Source of the DNA: Hypomesus transpacificus
Taxonomy: Eukaryota > Chordata > Actinopteri > Osmeriformes > Osmeridae
NCBI RefSeq assembly: GCF_021917145.1
Contig: NC_061068.1
Coordinates: 9,985,724-10,049,723 of the forward strand
Direction: 5' to 3'
DNA: 64,000 bases
Notes under the pieces: model-generated
Told to the model about the DNA's origin: nothing
What the model saw: only the letters and a program-made list of their open reading frames with translations
The model's database searches: none
Position numbers and translations under genes: made by a program
In this document: piece by piece, positions 1 through 24,200 of the stretch
How positions within the stretch are numbered: position 1 is the first letter of the stretch
How the letters are laid out: the number at the start of each line of letters is the position of its first letter

Positions 1-3000
1 GGAGGAGAGTTCCTGATGGGTACAGACAACCCTGGCATCCCACCTGATGGGGAAGGACCCCAGCGCAGTGTCAACCTGGAGGCTTTCTACATGGACATCC
101 ATGAAGTCACAAACCACCAGTTCAAGAGTTTTATCAATGCCACAGGCTATGTCACTGAGGTACGTTGACCCTTGCATATTTCAACTTTTCATACCTACCC
201 TGAGAACGTCTATGACAGCAGGTTAACAGTGTTAAAAAGTCAGGTAAGGAGTTAATACATGAAATTGCCAATTTACTGTGTAACAGGTAGACTGTAAATA
301 TGACTGACTTTTCTGTTCATCTCTCAAACTGTCTTTTCAACAGGCAGAGACATTTGGAGACTCGTTTGTTTTCGATGGAGTGTTAAGTGAAGCAACCAAA
401 AGCCAAATCTCACAAGCTGTAAGTTCTTTGTAAGATAATATGTCAAAGCAGACGTTAACCCCAGCACTCTAAACACGCTTCACTCTGAAGAGATCAGTTC
501 AGTGATGTCATTGAGTGTATATTTGCATCATGGGTTGTGTGTGTGCTGTAGTCCTTAGGGCCCAGGGGAGAGGGAGGATATTGGGACACATATTACCCTG
601 TAATCACTCACAGATGGACGTCCACTCTGGGCCGTTGCCATGGAGACTGAGCGAACTGGGGGCCGGGGAGAAAAGTTCACATGCTTTGTTTTTGTTCTAA
701 GTTGGACTTGGTTTCTACTTCCTGTTCTAGCCTAGGGTTTTTTAAACAGTTCCTTTTATCTTTTACTGCAGTACATCTATTGAGTTATCAATGACGCCTT
801 TGTTATTGTTTGTGAACATTGCCTATTCAAAAAACCTAGTTTTAGGTTTATTGAAGTACAAGTACAAATGCCTGGACATATTTATTTGATAACATACTAC
901 CTTTGACATCACAGGCTTATAACTGTGTGAGAATGAAAACAAGAGCAAACTGAAACAAAACACCCCCTTAAGGATGGTTGTTGGTTTAAGCCACATTGCA
1001 ACAGCTACCAATCGGTGCCGGCTAATTTCCTGTGTGTATATCCCTTCTTACAAACATAACCCGTGGCCTAGTCAGTTGTGCAATGTGTGAATGTTTTAAA
1101 TACTCTAGGGATATATTGTGAACAAAGAGAGGGGCATACATTTTGCCTGAGGTGGGGAATTCAAAAGAAATAATAAGAGACGGAGAGATAAGCTGATGTA
1201 AGACAGTTAGAGGGACACGGTGGCCATCTCAGAATGAGTGTGTGAGAGATTCGAATGTAAACATTTTAGTCTCAGGAATGTGACTCTGTTCCCCCGTTTA
1301 CACAAGTGTAGGAGTTGTGTGTGTGTCTCCTAGCGCAACACCACATTGTGATGTCCTGCAAAGTTATGTTTGCTTCTGCAGTGTACTGTATGTACTACAC
1401 TGTAGTTGGACATCTGCTCTCCCTGTTGCCAGGTTGCTGCTGCCCCCTGGTGGTTGCCTGTCAAAGGGGCAGACTGGAGGCACCCTGAGGGCCCAGACTC
1501 CAGCATCACAGACAGGTGAGAGGTGACAGCTGGGAACAAGGGAAGCCCATTAGTGCAATTCCACATATAGTCTGATTTACAAATTAGAGTAGAAATGTTG
1601 GATTTGAATCAAATCAAATCAAATGTATTTGTATAGCCCTTTTTACATGCAAGCAAGTCACAGAGGGCTTCACGTACGCCCATAGAACTGCCCCTCAACC
1701 AACCTAAACCCTCAAGGAAGGATGTTGCATATGCAGTAGAAATATAACCTGGTGGTCCCACATCCCACTTCTTCTGTTCATGGTACCGTTCTGGACAGTG
1801 AATGTGGTTGTGTTTCTAGGACGGACCACCCTGTACTGCATGTGTCATGGAGGGATGCTGGGGCATACTGCTCCTGGGCCCAGAAGAGACTGCCCACTGA
1901 GGCAGAGTGGGAACACGCATGCAGGGGTGGCCTGAAGGATAGGTAGGTTGTCTTCATTGTGTGCATGTGTCTCTGTTTGCTTGTTCTGACCCCCTCTTTC
2001 TGTTTTTAGATTGTATCCTTGGGGAAACAAGCTGACACCTAAAGAGCAACACTATTCAAACCTCTGGCAGGGAGACTTCCCCACACACAACTCTGGAGAG
2101 GATGGTTACATTAAAACCTCACCGGTAAGAATACAAGATGGAGGGATATGACAGGGATTAAGGGAAGAGAGAAGAAGAGGTGAGGAGGGGGCTTTTACCC
2201 AGAGGCTATAGTAGTGAAGCAGGAAATGACCTCCAATTCATCCACATCCAGAAGTTAATGGTGATGGAGATTTGAATAGAAATCTGGAGTTCATGATAAT
2301 GTGTCAAAACCAGCTCATATTTGTACTAGATCCAGTGAATTACATTGCGATAACATTATAGTAACATTCTTTAATGGGTGCAAATACTGACAGCTACAGT
2401 ATGTTGTAGAATTCATGGACCCTGTCTTACAAGGTCCCACTAAGGTCCTAAGCAAACTTTCAGCCGTGTGACTCCTCCTGCAGGTGATGTCATTTCCTGC
2501 CAATGGTTATGGCCTATACGACATGGTGGGAAATGCCTGGGAGTGGACATCTGACTGGTGGTCTGTACACCACACTGCAGACAGACAGCACAACCCAGTA
2601 AGACACACACACAGTTCATGTCCCATCCATTTAATTAAGGAGTTCTCATGTCACCTGTTTCTTTTGTAGAAAGGCCCACCATCTGGCACAGACAAGGTGA
2701 AGAAGGGAGGATCTTACATGTGCCACAAGGTGAACATGGCCGTCATTCACACTGTTTTGTAGATAGCAACACACTACACTGTTACTGTGTACTGGTATGT
2801 GGTTCAGATATTTCCAGTATCTGTAAGATCAATTACATAATAACAGGATAGTAATGTCAACAGCTTTTTTTCTGACCAACCATTGTTTTGTGATGTATTA
2901 AATCAGCAGTGTTATAGGCTTATATAGTTATGTCCCTCCTGTCCTCCTCCCTCTGTCCACAGTCCTACTGCTACAGATACAGGTGTGCAGCCCGGAGCCA

Positions 3001-3064
3001 AAACACCCCAGACAGCTCTGCTTCCAACCTGGGGTTTCGTTGTGTCTCCCAGGAGCCACCCTGA
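1..3064 (+). CDS. sumf1: Sulfatase-modifying factor 1 (formylglycine-generating enzyme), 3' part of gene
   Basis: This endoplasmic-reticulum enzyme oxidises a cysteine of newly made sulfatases to formylglycine, the residue they need for activity. Eight exons are visible: 1-159, 344-418, 1433-1515, 1820-1942, 2010-2124, 2484-2597, 2670-2729 and 2963-3064, all with GT-AG borders. The translation follows vertebrate SUMF1 from about residue 90 to the end: [64 protein letters not shown] and [18 protein letters not shown]. The two active-site cysteines (human C336 and C341) are both present and are separated by the last intron (MCHK | SYC). The stop is TGA at 3062-3064, and an AATAAA lies at 3193. 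The signal peptide and N-terminal exons lie beyond the left edge. The paralogue SUMF2 lacks this cysteine pair, so SUMF1 is secure. The next conserved neighbour is lrrn1. Confidence 0.96.
1608..1725. repeat. Dispersed fish repeat in a sumf1 intron
   Basis: An AATCA-repeat stretch leads into a segment reading TTTGTATAGCCCTTTTTACA, then CACAGAGGGCTTCACG and a CAACC/AAACCC-rich tail. I recognise this as a high-copy interspersed pattern of teleost genomes. The family name was not determined and the borders are approximate. Confidence 0.5.
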
Positions 3065-3192
3065 CCACACATCTTTGACCTTTCACTGACAGAATGGTGC
3101 AATGCTCTTGACCCCTCAAACGTCGTGGGGTTCAGGGAAGCTACTCTCAACACTGACTTGTCCCTGGGACAAGTGTAGCCAATTCAATGTGA

Positions 3193-3198
3193 AATAAA
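3193..3198 (+). terminator. sumf1 polyadenylation signal
   Basis: A canonical AATAAA lies 129 bases after the sumf1 stop codon, on the coding strand. It is the first such hexamer after the stop. Confidence 0.7.
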
Positions 3199-3950
3199 AA
3201 CATATTTGTACATTTGTAAATTGTGTTGACATATTTTTCTATGTGATCAAAGATCAGAGAAAGATCAAAGACAGAAAGACTTTTTTACGTTATTGATAAA
3301 AGTGCAAGATAAGTGGTAAATTATATACATTTTTGACAACCCATACATTTTTTTGGTGTGAACACAACAATATTAGAATTGACCAATTGGGAAGAGATCC
3401 AGGGCTTTAAAATATGTATATTCAATGGCTCTGGTAGGAAAATGCCGGTGCCACAATGGCATTGCAATTCCACTAAGCTCCATTGGGGCCTTTGCTTCAT
3501 GCTGAGGAGCAAGGGGTGGGGCCTCGACCTTGTCACTCAAATTACGATTATAAACGACTTTACGACCAGTTTATAAGACAGGTGGACGTGGACAAGTCCA
3601 AATTGTTTGTGTCAGTGACGCGTCAGCACTATTTAAAGTAATGACCAGCAAGGTATGATCTTTTCACTACTCTCAAGGTTTGATAAAAAAAACAATTGCA
3701 ATTTTCTTTAGCTTTTGGCTCTTAATTGTACAGTACCAGCAAAATGTCTAAACGCTAGCAGATCCAGTTTTCTTTTATGCTCGCTGTGAGCAATCTTTGA
3801 TTTAGTCATTTTAATCTTTACTTAAATTTTTGGTGCGTTCATGATCAAGTAAATTGTGTGGTTGTTGTTCTTAGTCCTTAAATTGTTTAACCTAGGGTTA
3901 CAAGATTTGAGTTTGAAAGAGGACACATTGCCGCTGCTGGTGGCATCGGC

Positions 3951-3986
3951 GGGGGGGGGGGGGGGGGGGGGGGGGGGAGGGGGGGG
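3951..3986 (+). repeat. Poly-G tract (G27, A, G8 with one neighbour)
   Basis: An almost pure guanine run lies in the region just upstream of the 4.3-5.5 kb gene. A second pure run of 23 G follows at 4158-4180. Such tracts can form quadruplexes and are also prone to sequencing and length error, so the exact lengths should not be trusted. Confidence 0.8.
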
Positions 3987-4157
3987 ACATGACTTTGTGG
4001 AAACTAAAATAATGTTGAGGTCATGTCCTGGCTGGAATGTAACAATTTTGCTAGCTGGGGTTTGTATACTAGTTACACTTTGAAAAGGTCATCCCAGTGA
4101 ATAATATGTTATGCCATCTAAAGGCTAAATCTAGAAGCAAATTACAGTACAAACGGT

Positions 4158-4180
4158 GGGGGGGGGGGGGGGGGGGGGGG
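4158..4180 (+). repeat. Second poly-G tract (G23)
   Basis: A pure run of 23 guanines lies 171 bases after the first G tract. It sits at the end of a segment that recurs near 39.6-39.8 kb. There the homologous position reads TGGTAAAAACACC and has no G run, so the expansion is specific to this copy. Confidence 0.8.
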
Positions 4181-4292
4181 TATAATGTTTGTTTAATTAT
4201 GATAGCATTGGCAACATATTATTTGTTGTATATTCTGTAATATGCTGTGTCGGGACTGTGATGGTAATTGTCTACGTTCTGTGTTGTTTCAG

Positions 4293-5546
4293 CACCGCCA
4301 CCACACTCTTTAACGGAAAACTCAAATGAATCAACAAAAGAAAGCCGTGTCCAAGAGTTGTGTTCTAACAGACACCCCGGGAGTGAACACAACACACCAA
4401 CCAGCTATATATCTAGTTATTTCTCACCTCCATCTATCAAAATAATTATCACAGGTAGTGGCTTATTTGCCCATTAAGAAAAACATAGCATTTGTTTCGC
4501 CACCACTTCCTGGGATTCTAAAGTAAAGGCTCTTGTCAATAGAGACAATGAGGCGCCGCAATGCCAGGGAGAAAGAAGAAATGTACTTCTGTGGGGAACA
4601 GAAGACCATAGACACGATGCAAGATCTGGAGGATCTTCCTTGTCATATCAACATCAGAAAAGACATCAACCAGCTCCCAGAAATCGAGTTTCATATTTCC
4701 AAAGTAGTACATGTCACCACTAAGTCTGGCTTGGATGGAATCTTGAAATCGGGGGGGTTTCAGGGACATATGGGGGGGTTTCAGGGACATAATCCACATC
4801 TCTTATGGTGGGGTTTGGCTATTGAAGAAGACGACATCCAAATTGCAGAGGAGCGATTCCTGGAAAAGACATTCCCTGGAAGGTCAGCCTTGCAGAAGAG
4901 CATGCAGGAACCCTTCCTAACCAAATTCACTACCTCACCAGCATTCCAGATGGACAAATCTCGTTATGGTAACTTTAAGTTTACTTTCAGTCTGTCGGAC
5001 ATGTTGCAGATGTACAGGGAGCAGATCTGTGGTGGAGACGGGCCAGTAATGAGAGTGTATGGGACTACTGTTTACAAACAAGAGATCATGTACACTGTGA
5101 TTGTCCACAGCCCCAGTGTGAAGGAGTTTGACAAGTACCCAGGTCTATGGGAATGTGGAGATGATGCTGTTTGTATATTTAACAACAACAACGTTGTTTG
5201 GCGGGCACAAGCATTGTCAAAAACTCATTATTTTAAGCCTGTAACTCACAACGACAACATTATAAAAGCAGAGAAGTTTGATCCTTTGTATGAATGGGAT
5301 AGGTGGTTTGTCTGGGACCATGTGACCGTGGCGTTTCATGTGCCAGAAGGCCAAACACTGAAACCAAGCAGGGAAAGGCTGATCCAAAACCTCACTGCCT
5401 GTGAGGCTGCTGACCCATTCCTTGGGGTGAGGTGTGCACACCAGACTCAGTTCTGTACATGCAGGTGTTGTCGTCTCTCCCTCCCTGCGGCCCAATGGAT
5501 AGTTAAGCAGTTAAAAGTAGAGGAAAGAAAGGAACAAACAGATTAA
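4293..5546 (+). CDS. Uncharacterised teleost-type family protein, possible ADP-ribosyltransferase-like fold (5' end unresolved)
   Basis: Two exons are supported: 4293-4454 and 4543-5546. They join in matching phase (ACAG | AG ACA ATG), giving IIITE-TMRRRNAREKEE. The large exon encodes about 330 residues. Recognisable blocks are a start HVTTKSGLDGILKSGGF, then LLWWGLAIEEDDIQIAEERF, PFLTKFTTSPAF, RYGNFKFTFSLSDMLQMY, a YKQEIMYTVIVHSP strand and WDRWFVWDHVTVAFHV, with a Cys-rich C-terminus. I remember similar unnamed proteins as an expanded family in bony fish, but I cannot name it. The H-x-T...L..IL..GGF start resembles the first NAD-binding motif of ART/PARP-fold proteins; this is inference only. 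The first coding exon is not found, and the first Met in the large exon is at 4548. A 21-bp tandem duplication (4749-4790) doubles GGFQGHM. An AATAAA lies at 5789. A truncated tandem copy follows. Confidence 0.7.
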
Positions 5547-6345
5547 ATCAGTCATTATTTCCCGTAAAATGATATACTTTACTGATATACAGGGTAGACT
5601 TCATGATGGTTTATTCAATTCAGTCTTGCATTTTCCAGTTAACCTCCTTGTGATACAATGTTTTTTGGTTCAACCTTGCAACTAATTAGTTGTTACATAT
5701 TGACAGACATGGCGAGCATTGTTTAATCAGCTGAAAATCATGTGTCTTATCAATTTTAAAGTAGACATTTATAGCCATTATAAAAGCTAATAAATATTTT
5801 ACTGAGCTGAGCCATTCTCTGGATATCATGTACAGTGTTTGTGTAATGCTGCTTTATGGCTGCTGTATGCGCACCAACCAGGAGGTTATCAGACATGAAG
5901 CATACAATGTAATGTACTGCATGCCCACAGATGGTCACTAGGTGGTGGAATAAAGGAACCTTTATTCTCATTATTCAGCACTAGTTCTTTTGGTACCACT
6001 AGGTTGCAACAATGCTCCAAATTGTTTATACAAGAAGACACATTGAATGATCTATCTTCAAGTTACCACAATCCATATTTCCTTTACCTAGACATCCACT
6101 GCAATATGGCTTTCTGTATATATAATAAACATTTTTTGATCTATACCTTGCTATATTAAGTTGATGAGCACATAACCCTTGGTTATGTCCAGGAGAGAAA
6201 TATGCCTATCTATTAATTATGTTTCTTGTATCATTGATAAACTGTCATTAAGCTGTTTTCTTATGCCTGCATAGCCATAAGTTAGTTCTTTGTAAGGTGT
6301 GACTAGGAAAGGCCTGTGTCACTAATGTAACAATATTTCCAAAGT

Positions 6346-6614
6346 GCAATGCCAGGGAGAAAGAAGAAATGTACTTCTGTGGGGAACAGAAGACCATAGA
6401 CACGATGCAAGATCTGGAGGATCTTCCTTGTCATATCAAAATCAGAAAAGACATCAACCAGCTCCCAGAAATCGAGTTTCATATTTCCAAAGTAGTACAT
6501 GTCACCACTAAGTCTGGCTTGGATGGAATCTTGAAATCGGGGGGGTTTCAGGGACATAATCCAGGAAAGAAAGGAACAAAAAGGTTAAATCAGTCATTAT
6601 TTCCCATAAGATGA
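6346..6614 (+). pseudogene. Truncated copy of the uncharacterised gene
   Basis: This segment repeats the first part of the large exon at 4558 onward (EMYFCGEQKTIDTMQDLEDL through ILKSGGFQGHNP) almost without change. It then jumps directly to the final bases of the exon (GGAAAGAAAGG). The lost segment corresponds to 4797-5521, 725 bp, which is not a multiple of three. The reading frame therefore changes and stops at 6612-6614. All the central conserved blocks are missing. It lacks the 21-bp duplication of the first copy, so it keeps the older state at that site. No upstream exon was copied. A translated product is unlikely. Confidence 0.85.
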
Positions 6615-7069
6615 TATACTTTGTACTTTGAGTCAACAAATGAAATCAAACAAAATACATTGATTTGATTTTGAATGAACAGTGTACACTTCATGATGGT
6701 TTATTCAATTCAGTCTTGCATTTTCCAGTTAAACTCCTTCTGATACAATGTATTTTGGTTCAACCTTGCAACTAATTAGTTATTACATATTGACAGACAT
6801 GACATCAGCTGAAAATCATGTGTCTTATCAATGTTAAAGTAGACATTTATAGCCATTATAAAAGCTAATAAATATTTTACTGAGCTGAGCCATTCTCTGG
6901 ATATCATGTACAGTGTTTGTGTAATGCTGCTTTATGGCTGCTGTATGCGCACCAACCAGGAGGTTATCAGACATGAAGCATACAATGTAATGTACTGCAC
7001 GCCCACAGATGGTTACTAGGTGGTGGAATAAAGGAACCTTTATTCTCATTATTCAGCACTAGTTCTTTT

Positions 7070-7365
7070 TGTCACGACGTGTGGAGGGGTAGGACCCAAA
7101 CACAGGAGAGTCAGCAGGCATGGTCAAAAAACAAACGGTTTAATACTCGAAAACGGGAAACAGACAGGGAACACACAGGAACAAAGGGCAATGATAAGAC
7201 AAAGACTGGACACAAAACAGGAACCTAAATACACAGAAACAAAAACACAGGTGAACACAATGAAACTAACGAGAACTGAACGAGACACAGGTGACGACAA
7301 TGACAGGGAAACACAGGGCAGGGCAAAACCAAAAACAATAGGGGGGCACGGCTGTGGCCCTGACA
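7070..7365 (-). mobile_element. Solo LTR with 5-bp target duplication
   Basis: A 296-bp insert begins TGTCACGACG and ends GGCCCTGACA, the TG...CA ends of a long terminal repeat. It is flanked by CTTTT on both sides (7065-7069 and 7366-7370). Unit A of the tandem duplication has the empty site with a single CTTTT (near 5986), which proves the borders. Read on the minus strand it contains ATTAAACC followed by a T-rich run and ends in CTCCACACGTCGTGACA, like Gypsy-type LTRs of fish. No internal coding region remains. Confidence 0.85.
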
Positions 7366-7733
7366 CTTTTGGTACCACTAGGTTGCAACAATGCTCCAAA
7401 TTGTTTATACAAGACGACACATTGAATGATCTATTTTCAAGTTACCACACTGTATATTTCCTTCACCTAGACAGCCACTGCAACATGGCTGTCTGTATAG
7501 ATAATAAACCATTTTTTATCTATACCTTGCAATATTAAGTTGATGAGCACATAACCCTTGGTTATGTCCAGGAGAGAAATATGCATCTATTAATTATGTT
7601 TCTTGTATCATTGATAAACTGTCATTAAGATGTTTTCTTATGCCTGCATAGCCATAAGTTAGTTCTTTGTAAGGTGTGACTAGGAAAGGCCTGTGTCAGT
7701 AATGTAAGTCAGAAGTCACAATATTGCTAAAGT

Positions 7734-8988
7734 GTATAATGTCATGCAACTTTGAACGAGGAAAATAGAAGGAGTGACAAGGCCATTTTTAGGAGCCTTA
7801 TCTAAAGACCTAAACAAAAGCTATCTAGAACACAGTGTCCTTTTTCAGTGCCTGTGAAGGCTATGCTAATCATTTTGTATCCTCCCATATTGTGATACCA
7901 TATACTCCCTTGATTTCCTGTATTCATGGTGCAGTCCTGTGAGATGCTCAACTTGAATGTATCAGACAGCTGCGCCTTACAGATCTGTAATAAATACATT
8001 GATTTTGGCTTGAACTTGTTTAATTATTCCCTTCATTGACTTGGTACTTTCAGAGCAATTGGGTGTTATCAGAGACGTCTTCACCTTTTTGCCCAATCCT
8101 GAACTCCACTGCTCCACCATGACGTAAATTCATATATGTACAAATGTGTAAATCCCCAAAACAGAAAAATGTAGACAATTTTAAAAAGAAAAAACGTTTG
8201 TTATTTTAACGTTCTCATCCATATACAACATTTTGAGTGTTGAAATCACAAAAGTAAGTAGTCAGTGACTGATTCTACCAATATCGGAAAGAGCAAATTA
8301 GACTAAATTATAAAGCTACTACTATAACTCATAACGGTATGTTATCATAACATTCATGTTTCTAAAAAGCACGATTATCAACAAACTAATTCCTAATATT
8401 TCCAATTACAATTAAAAAAGTCTCAAATTATAGTTGATACAACATTACTGTACAATCGCTAACATTATTCAGTAGGCAGACTAGCATGTCTAAATCCCTC
8501 AGTCAGCTTGTAATTAGAGTCAACTCTGTAAAGGAAACTCTGCTACCTTTCAGTGCACAACAGATTACCTGTCTTACAAAACGAGAGAAAGACACATTTA
8601 TCTCTACCATTACTGCAAGAGGAACAGTAGTCCCAACCTGCATAATAGACCCTAAAAAAACGAGTCCAGAAGAATAAATTGAAAAGCTGTGCTATCAAAA
8701 ATGCATCACAGAAATAGAGCACAGCAACTAATAAGACATACGACCTGGAAGCTAAGCACAGCTGCCATCTTGGAAAGTCCAAAACCTTAAAGACCTACGG
8801 AGAGAATCAAACAAAGGCGATACGCTATACTAATAAAAACCCAGTCCTTATTCACTCTGCCTCTTATTAGCAAAGCTGAAGATACAAAAAACATTTGCAA
8901 CTTTATATGACTTTTGCACCAAAATGGCAAAAGTGTGTCTGTGTGTGCTGCTGCGAGGAGCTCCAGGTTCTGGCCTGGTAAGGTCTCC
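7734..8988. other. Spacer between the duplicated gene and lrrn1
   Basis: No coding exon is convincing here. The segment nearest 8989 is presumably the lrrn1 3' untranslated region on the minus strand. The open frame at 8486-8677 (+) is short and has no recognisable content. A plus-strand AATAAA at 7989 could end a transcript from the duplicated locus. Confidence 0.5.

Positions 8989-21157
<12,169 letters not shown>

Positions 21158-21222
<65 letters not shown>
21158..21222 (+). repeat. (AC)n microsatellite
   Basis: About 32 perfect AC units, typical of teleost intergenic DNA. Confidence 0.95.
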
Positions 21223-21224
<2 letters not shown>

Positions 21225-24200
21225 CCTAAAAAACCCAGTTGGAGAGAAGTTGCTGTTTCTTAGATTGTTTCATTAGATAGAACAGTTTTATACTCCCTCT
21301 TGGTGTGATAGGACAAGGGTTATGTTGCTGGGTCAAGAAAGGGTTGGTAATCTACTGAGCCAGAAGAAAGTCTTTGTGTGTGTACATGTAGACGCAGATT
21401 TTTGCATGCCCACATATGTGTTTCATTGTAAACTTTCAGTGTAATATACTGCTTACACAAAGTCAGTGATGTCCTTGCCAGTATTGACTTGAATGAATGT
21501 GTTGACACAGTCCTCCACAGTCTGGAGGTGAGCATCAGTGTGACCTGTCCCAGGAGATTGGTGTTAATGGCCGATGAGGTGTTCCTGCAGTCATTATGTA
21601 TTAAGTTAGTCTTCACATTAGACCCTGCCAATCTGCAACCAATCACATTCTCTTAACAAGAAAATCAACAGATCCCTTTATAATTGGGCCTGAGCAAAGC
21701 AATATAGCTAGGCACTGGGGGATGGAATTTCATTAGGTTTTGTCAAACATATGGCTGTACTTGGATTTGTTTTAGTCCAAAAACAAATTGAAATGGTTTT
21801 TAAAGCTCTCACACAGACGTTACGCTAAACTGTCTGTCGGCTACTTTTTTTCTCGATGCAAATAAATTCAATTAAGGTAACTGTAGAAGATGAGATATCT
21901 GGGCACATTAGAATAATAGTGTAAGTTTTTCAAATATTCATCCAGCTGAGGAGCCTCCCTTTCAGATAAATAAAGAGAGATTAGTCAGATTGTTGTTTGT
22001 TCTATTCATTCCAAATAATCAGTGTAGTAACAGCAGCCTTATTTGCTCTGTTTCATACTCACCCTGAAACTAGTCTGGTCTATTCAGGAAATAAACACAG
22101 TTTTCAACCAAGATGACCTTGTAGATGTTGGCTAGGATAAGAAGAGACTGACTTTGACTGTGGTTGTGTTGGCTGGTGGTTATTCCAGACACTGACCTTG
22201 AAGTCTACCCAATAGGTGTGTGTCTGTGACTTACTCTCAGCTGAAGGGTGCAGCAGCTGCATGGCAAAGTCACATAGAGATATTACACAATGTGCTGTTC
22301 CACAACCCTATTCTACGTCAGCTTCCAGTGACAGGCATCACCACCTCAGTAGGAGAGGGATTCAACATGATGGAGGGATGTCTACTATACTGACAGGTAG
22401 TAAGTAGCAAAGAAGGAAAAATGAACTTCTGTTCCTCAGCTCTCTCTTTGTGCTGGCATTTCACTCTCCCCATCCTCCATCCGTATCCATCCTTATTCCC
22501 CACTCCCTTGCACCAACCCAGGGAACAAAGGCTGCACTTCTTTTGTTAGCTGCAGGCTCTATCTTACTATTTGATTGTCTCCGTGCTGAATGGGAGTGTT
22601 TGGTGGTGGTGCTGCGTGGTCTGTGTGTGCCTTGTGTGTCTGTCTGTTTCTGTCCGTCCATCGAAATATCTCCGTGCTTCTAGGCAGGCGTCTGTAGTCT
22701 ATGAAGGTAAAGGTGTGGTTTGCTTCAGGTGAAATGGTACTGTAGCTACACTCCTCACATTAGGCTGGATTAAGGATAGGTGGATGGGGGTGTGTGGATG
22801 ATGGGTGGCAGGCATGACATGAGAGGATAATGAAGGTAGGGATGAGTTATGAGATGATGGGGAAAAGGGGTTGAAAATACAGAGAATGGTAGAATGTCAT
22901 CATCAAGCACCATCTTTCTCTTCAGTTCCAGTATGTTCTCCTGTTTTTCTCAATAATGGTTGCTGGGTAGATTTGATATGCGGTGGGGGATTGGAGTTGT
23001 GGTATGGTTAGTCTGTTTCCCAGGGGGTTTATGAAGGGTGAGGGGTGAAGGGGGAGGGGTGCCCTCCCTTGTTTGTCTGCTTTCTAGCAACAAACTCTTT
23101 ATTCTTTATTTTCTCTTTGTCCCTGTCTTACCTCATGGAAACGCTGTTCCGATTTCATCTTGAAATAAGAAATAACTTCAACTGAAAATCATGGACTTTT
23201 CCCTTTTAAATATTGGAGTATGTAAAACAATATATGTCACCTGGCTACATATATATAGGTTTAATGTCTGTAATTTAATTTCAGTACCTTTGTATGTGTG
23301 TGTGTGTTTTGTGGTTTGTTAGAGCGGTCTGCTTCAGCTGTTAAACCTATGGATCAGCAGGTGAGTGTGATCATTTAGCTCAACTTCCTTGGGTGGCTAA
23401 TATCAATAGAGCATGATCGAGAGTTATTAAAGAGCGTGAAGAAAGAGAAAGTGGATGCCATCAGCCACCATAATCACACTGATTCTAAAGAGAACGGAAT
23501 GGAAAAAGAGGGAGAGAGAGAGAGAGAGGGAACCCAAGATATGTATATATATATTTAGATATAACATAGAGAGGAGAAAGAAGAGAAAGAGAGGAGTAGC
23601 AATGTCAAACTGCAGAGACTTTCTGATAAACTTACTTTTAAACAAAGACAGGATGACCCGTCCAATAACAGTCTGTTATTGGACTGTTTTCTATAATGAT
23701 ACCCACATTTTGTCTGAATTAGGTTAGACTTAATCTACTTCCTATTCTCATAGCAAAATATGTTGATATTTGTATTTATTATTACCATTTTGCTGTGAGT
23801 TGACTTAGTGAGTGATGACTCACTCTGTAGCATACTCCTCCACATACAGTTCTACAGTCCAGGGCCTAATTGTGGCTATATGGAGTGGAGTGCAGTGATT
23901 GGAATGCAAGTGGGGCTTGAAAAAAAGCATAGTTAAGACAAATCAATAGGACTTGGTCTTCAAAGACAGAGACTCAACCGACGCCAGTGTAAAAACTCCT
24001 CAGAGCTTGGCTTAATTTGCATAAACATTGAATATTAGTTTCCACAAAGAGCCAACAAGGGGGCTGGTTCCTCCACCAGGGCACACATGCTGCATTTTGA
24101 TGCTCTTTGATGCACTTCACTAGTCAACGATCGCTTTAAAGTAGTTAAAAAAGTCTAGATATAATTACAGCACGTGATCAAACTTCACCCTGGAACAGTG

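Larger units (their letters stand above)
4558..7733 (+). repeat. Tandem duplication of the uncharacterised gene (unit A 4558-6345, unit B 6346-7733)
   Basis: Unit B restarts at GCAATGCCAGGGAGAAAG exactly where unit A ends (6345/6346). It then follows unit A through the 3' flank to about 7733, where the unduplicated sequence continues. The units are nearly identical over long stretches, for example the blocks starting at 5757 and 6835. Unit B differs by a deletion equivalent to 4797-5521, about 70 different bases near 6620-6690, and an inserted 296-bp LTR. The duplication therefore came first, and the LTR inserted later. Confidence 0.9.

Noticed and set aside
3641..3652. ATG ACC AGC AAG followed by GTATGA as first exon of the uncharacterised gene
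   Set aside because: It ends in phase 0, but exon 4293-4454 needs one leading base. Joining them gives a stop (CAC CGC CAC CAC ACT CTT TAA), so it is not used although the donor and the TATTTAAA upstream look attractive.
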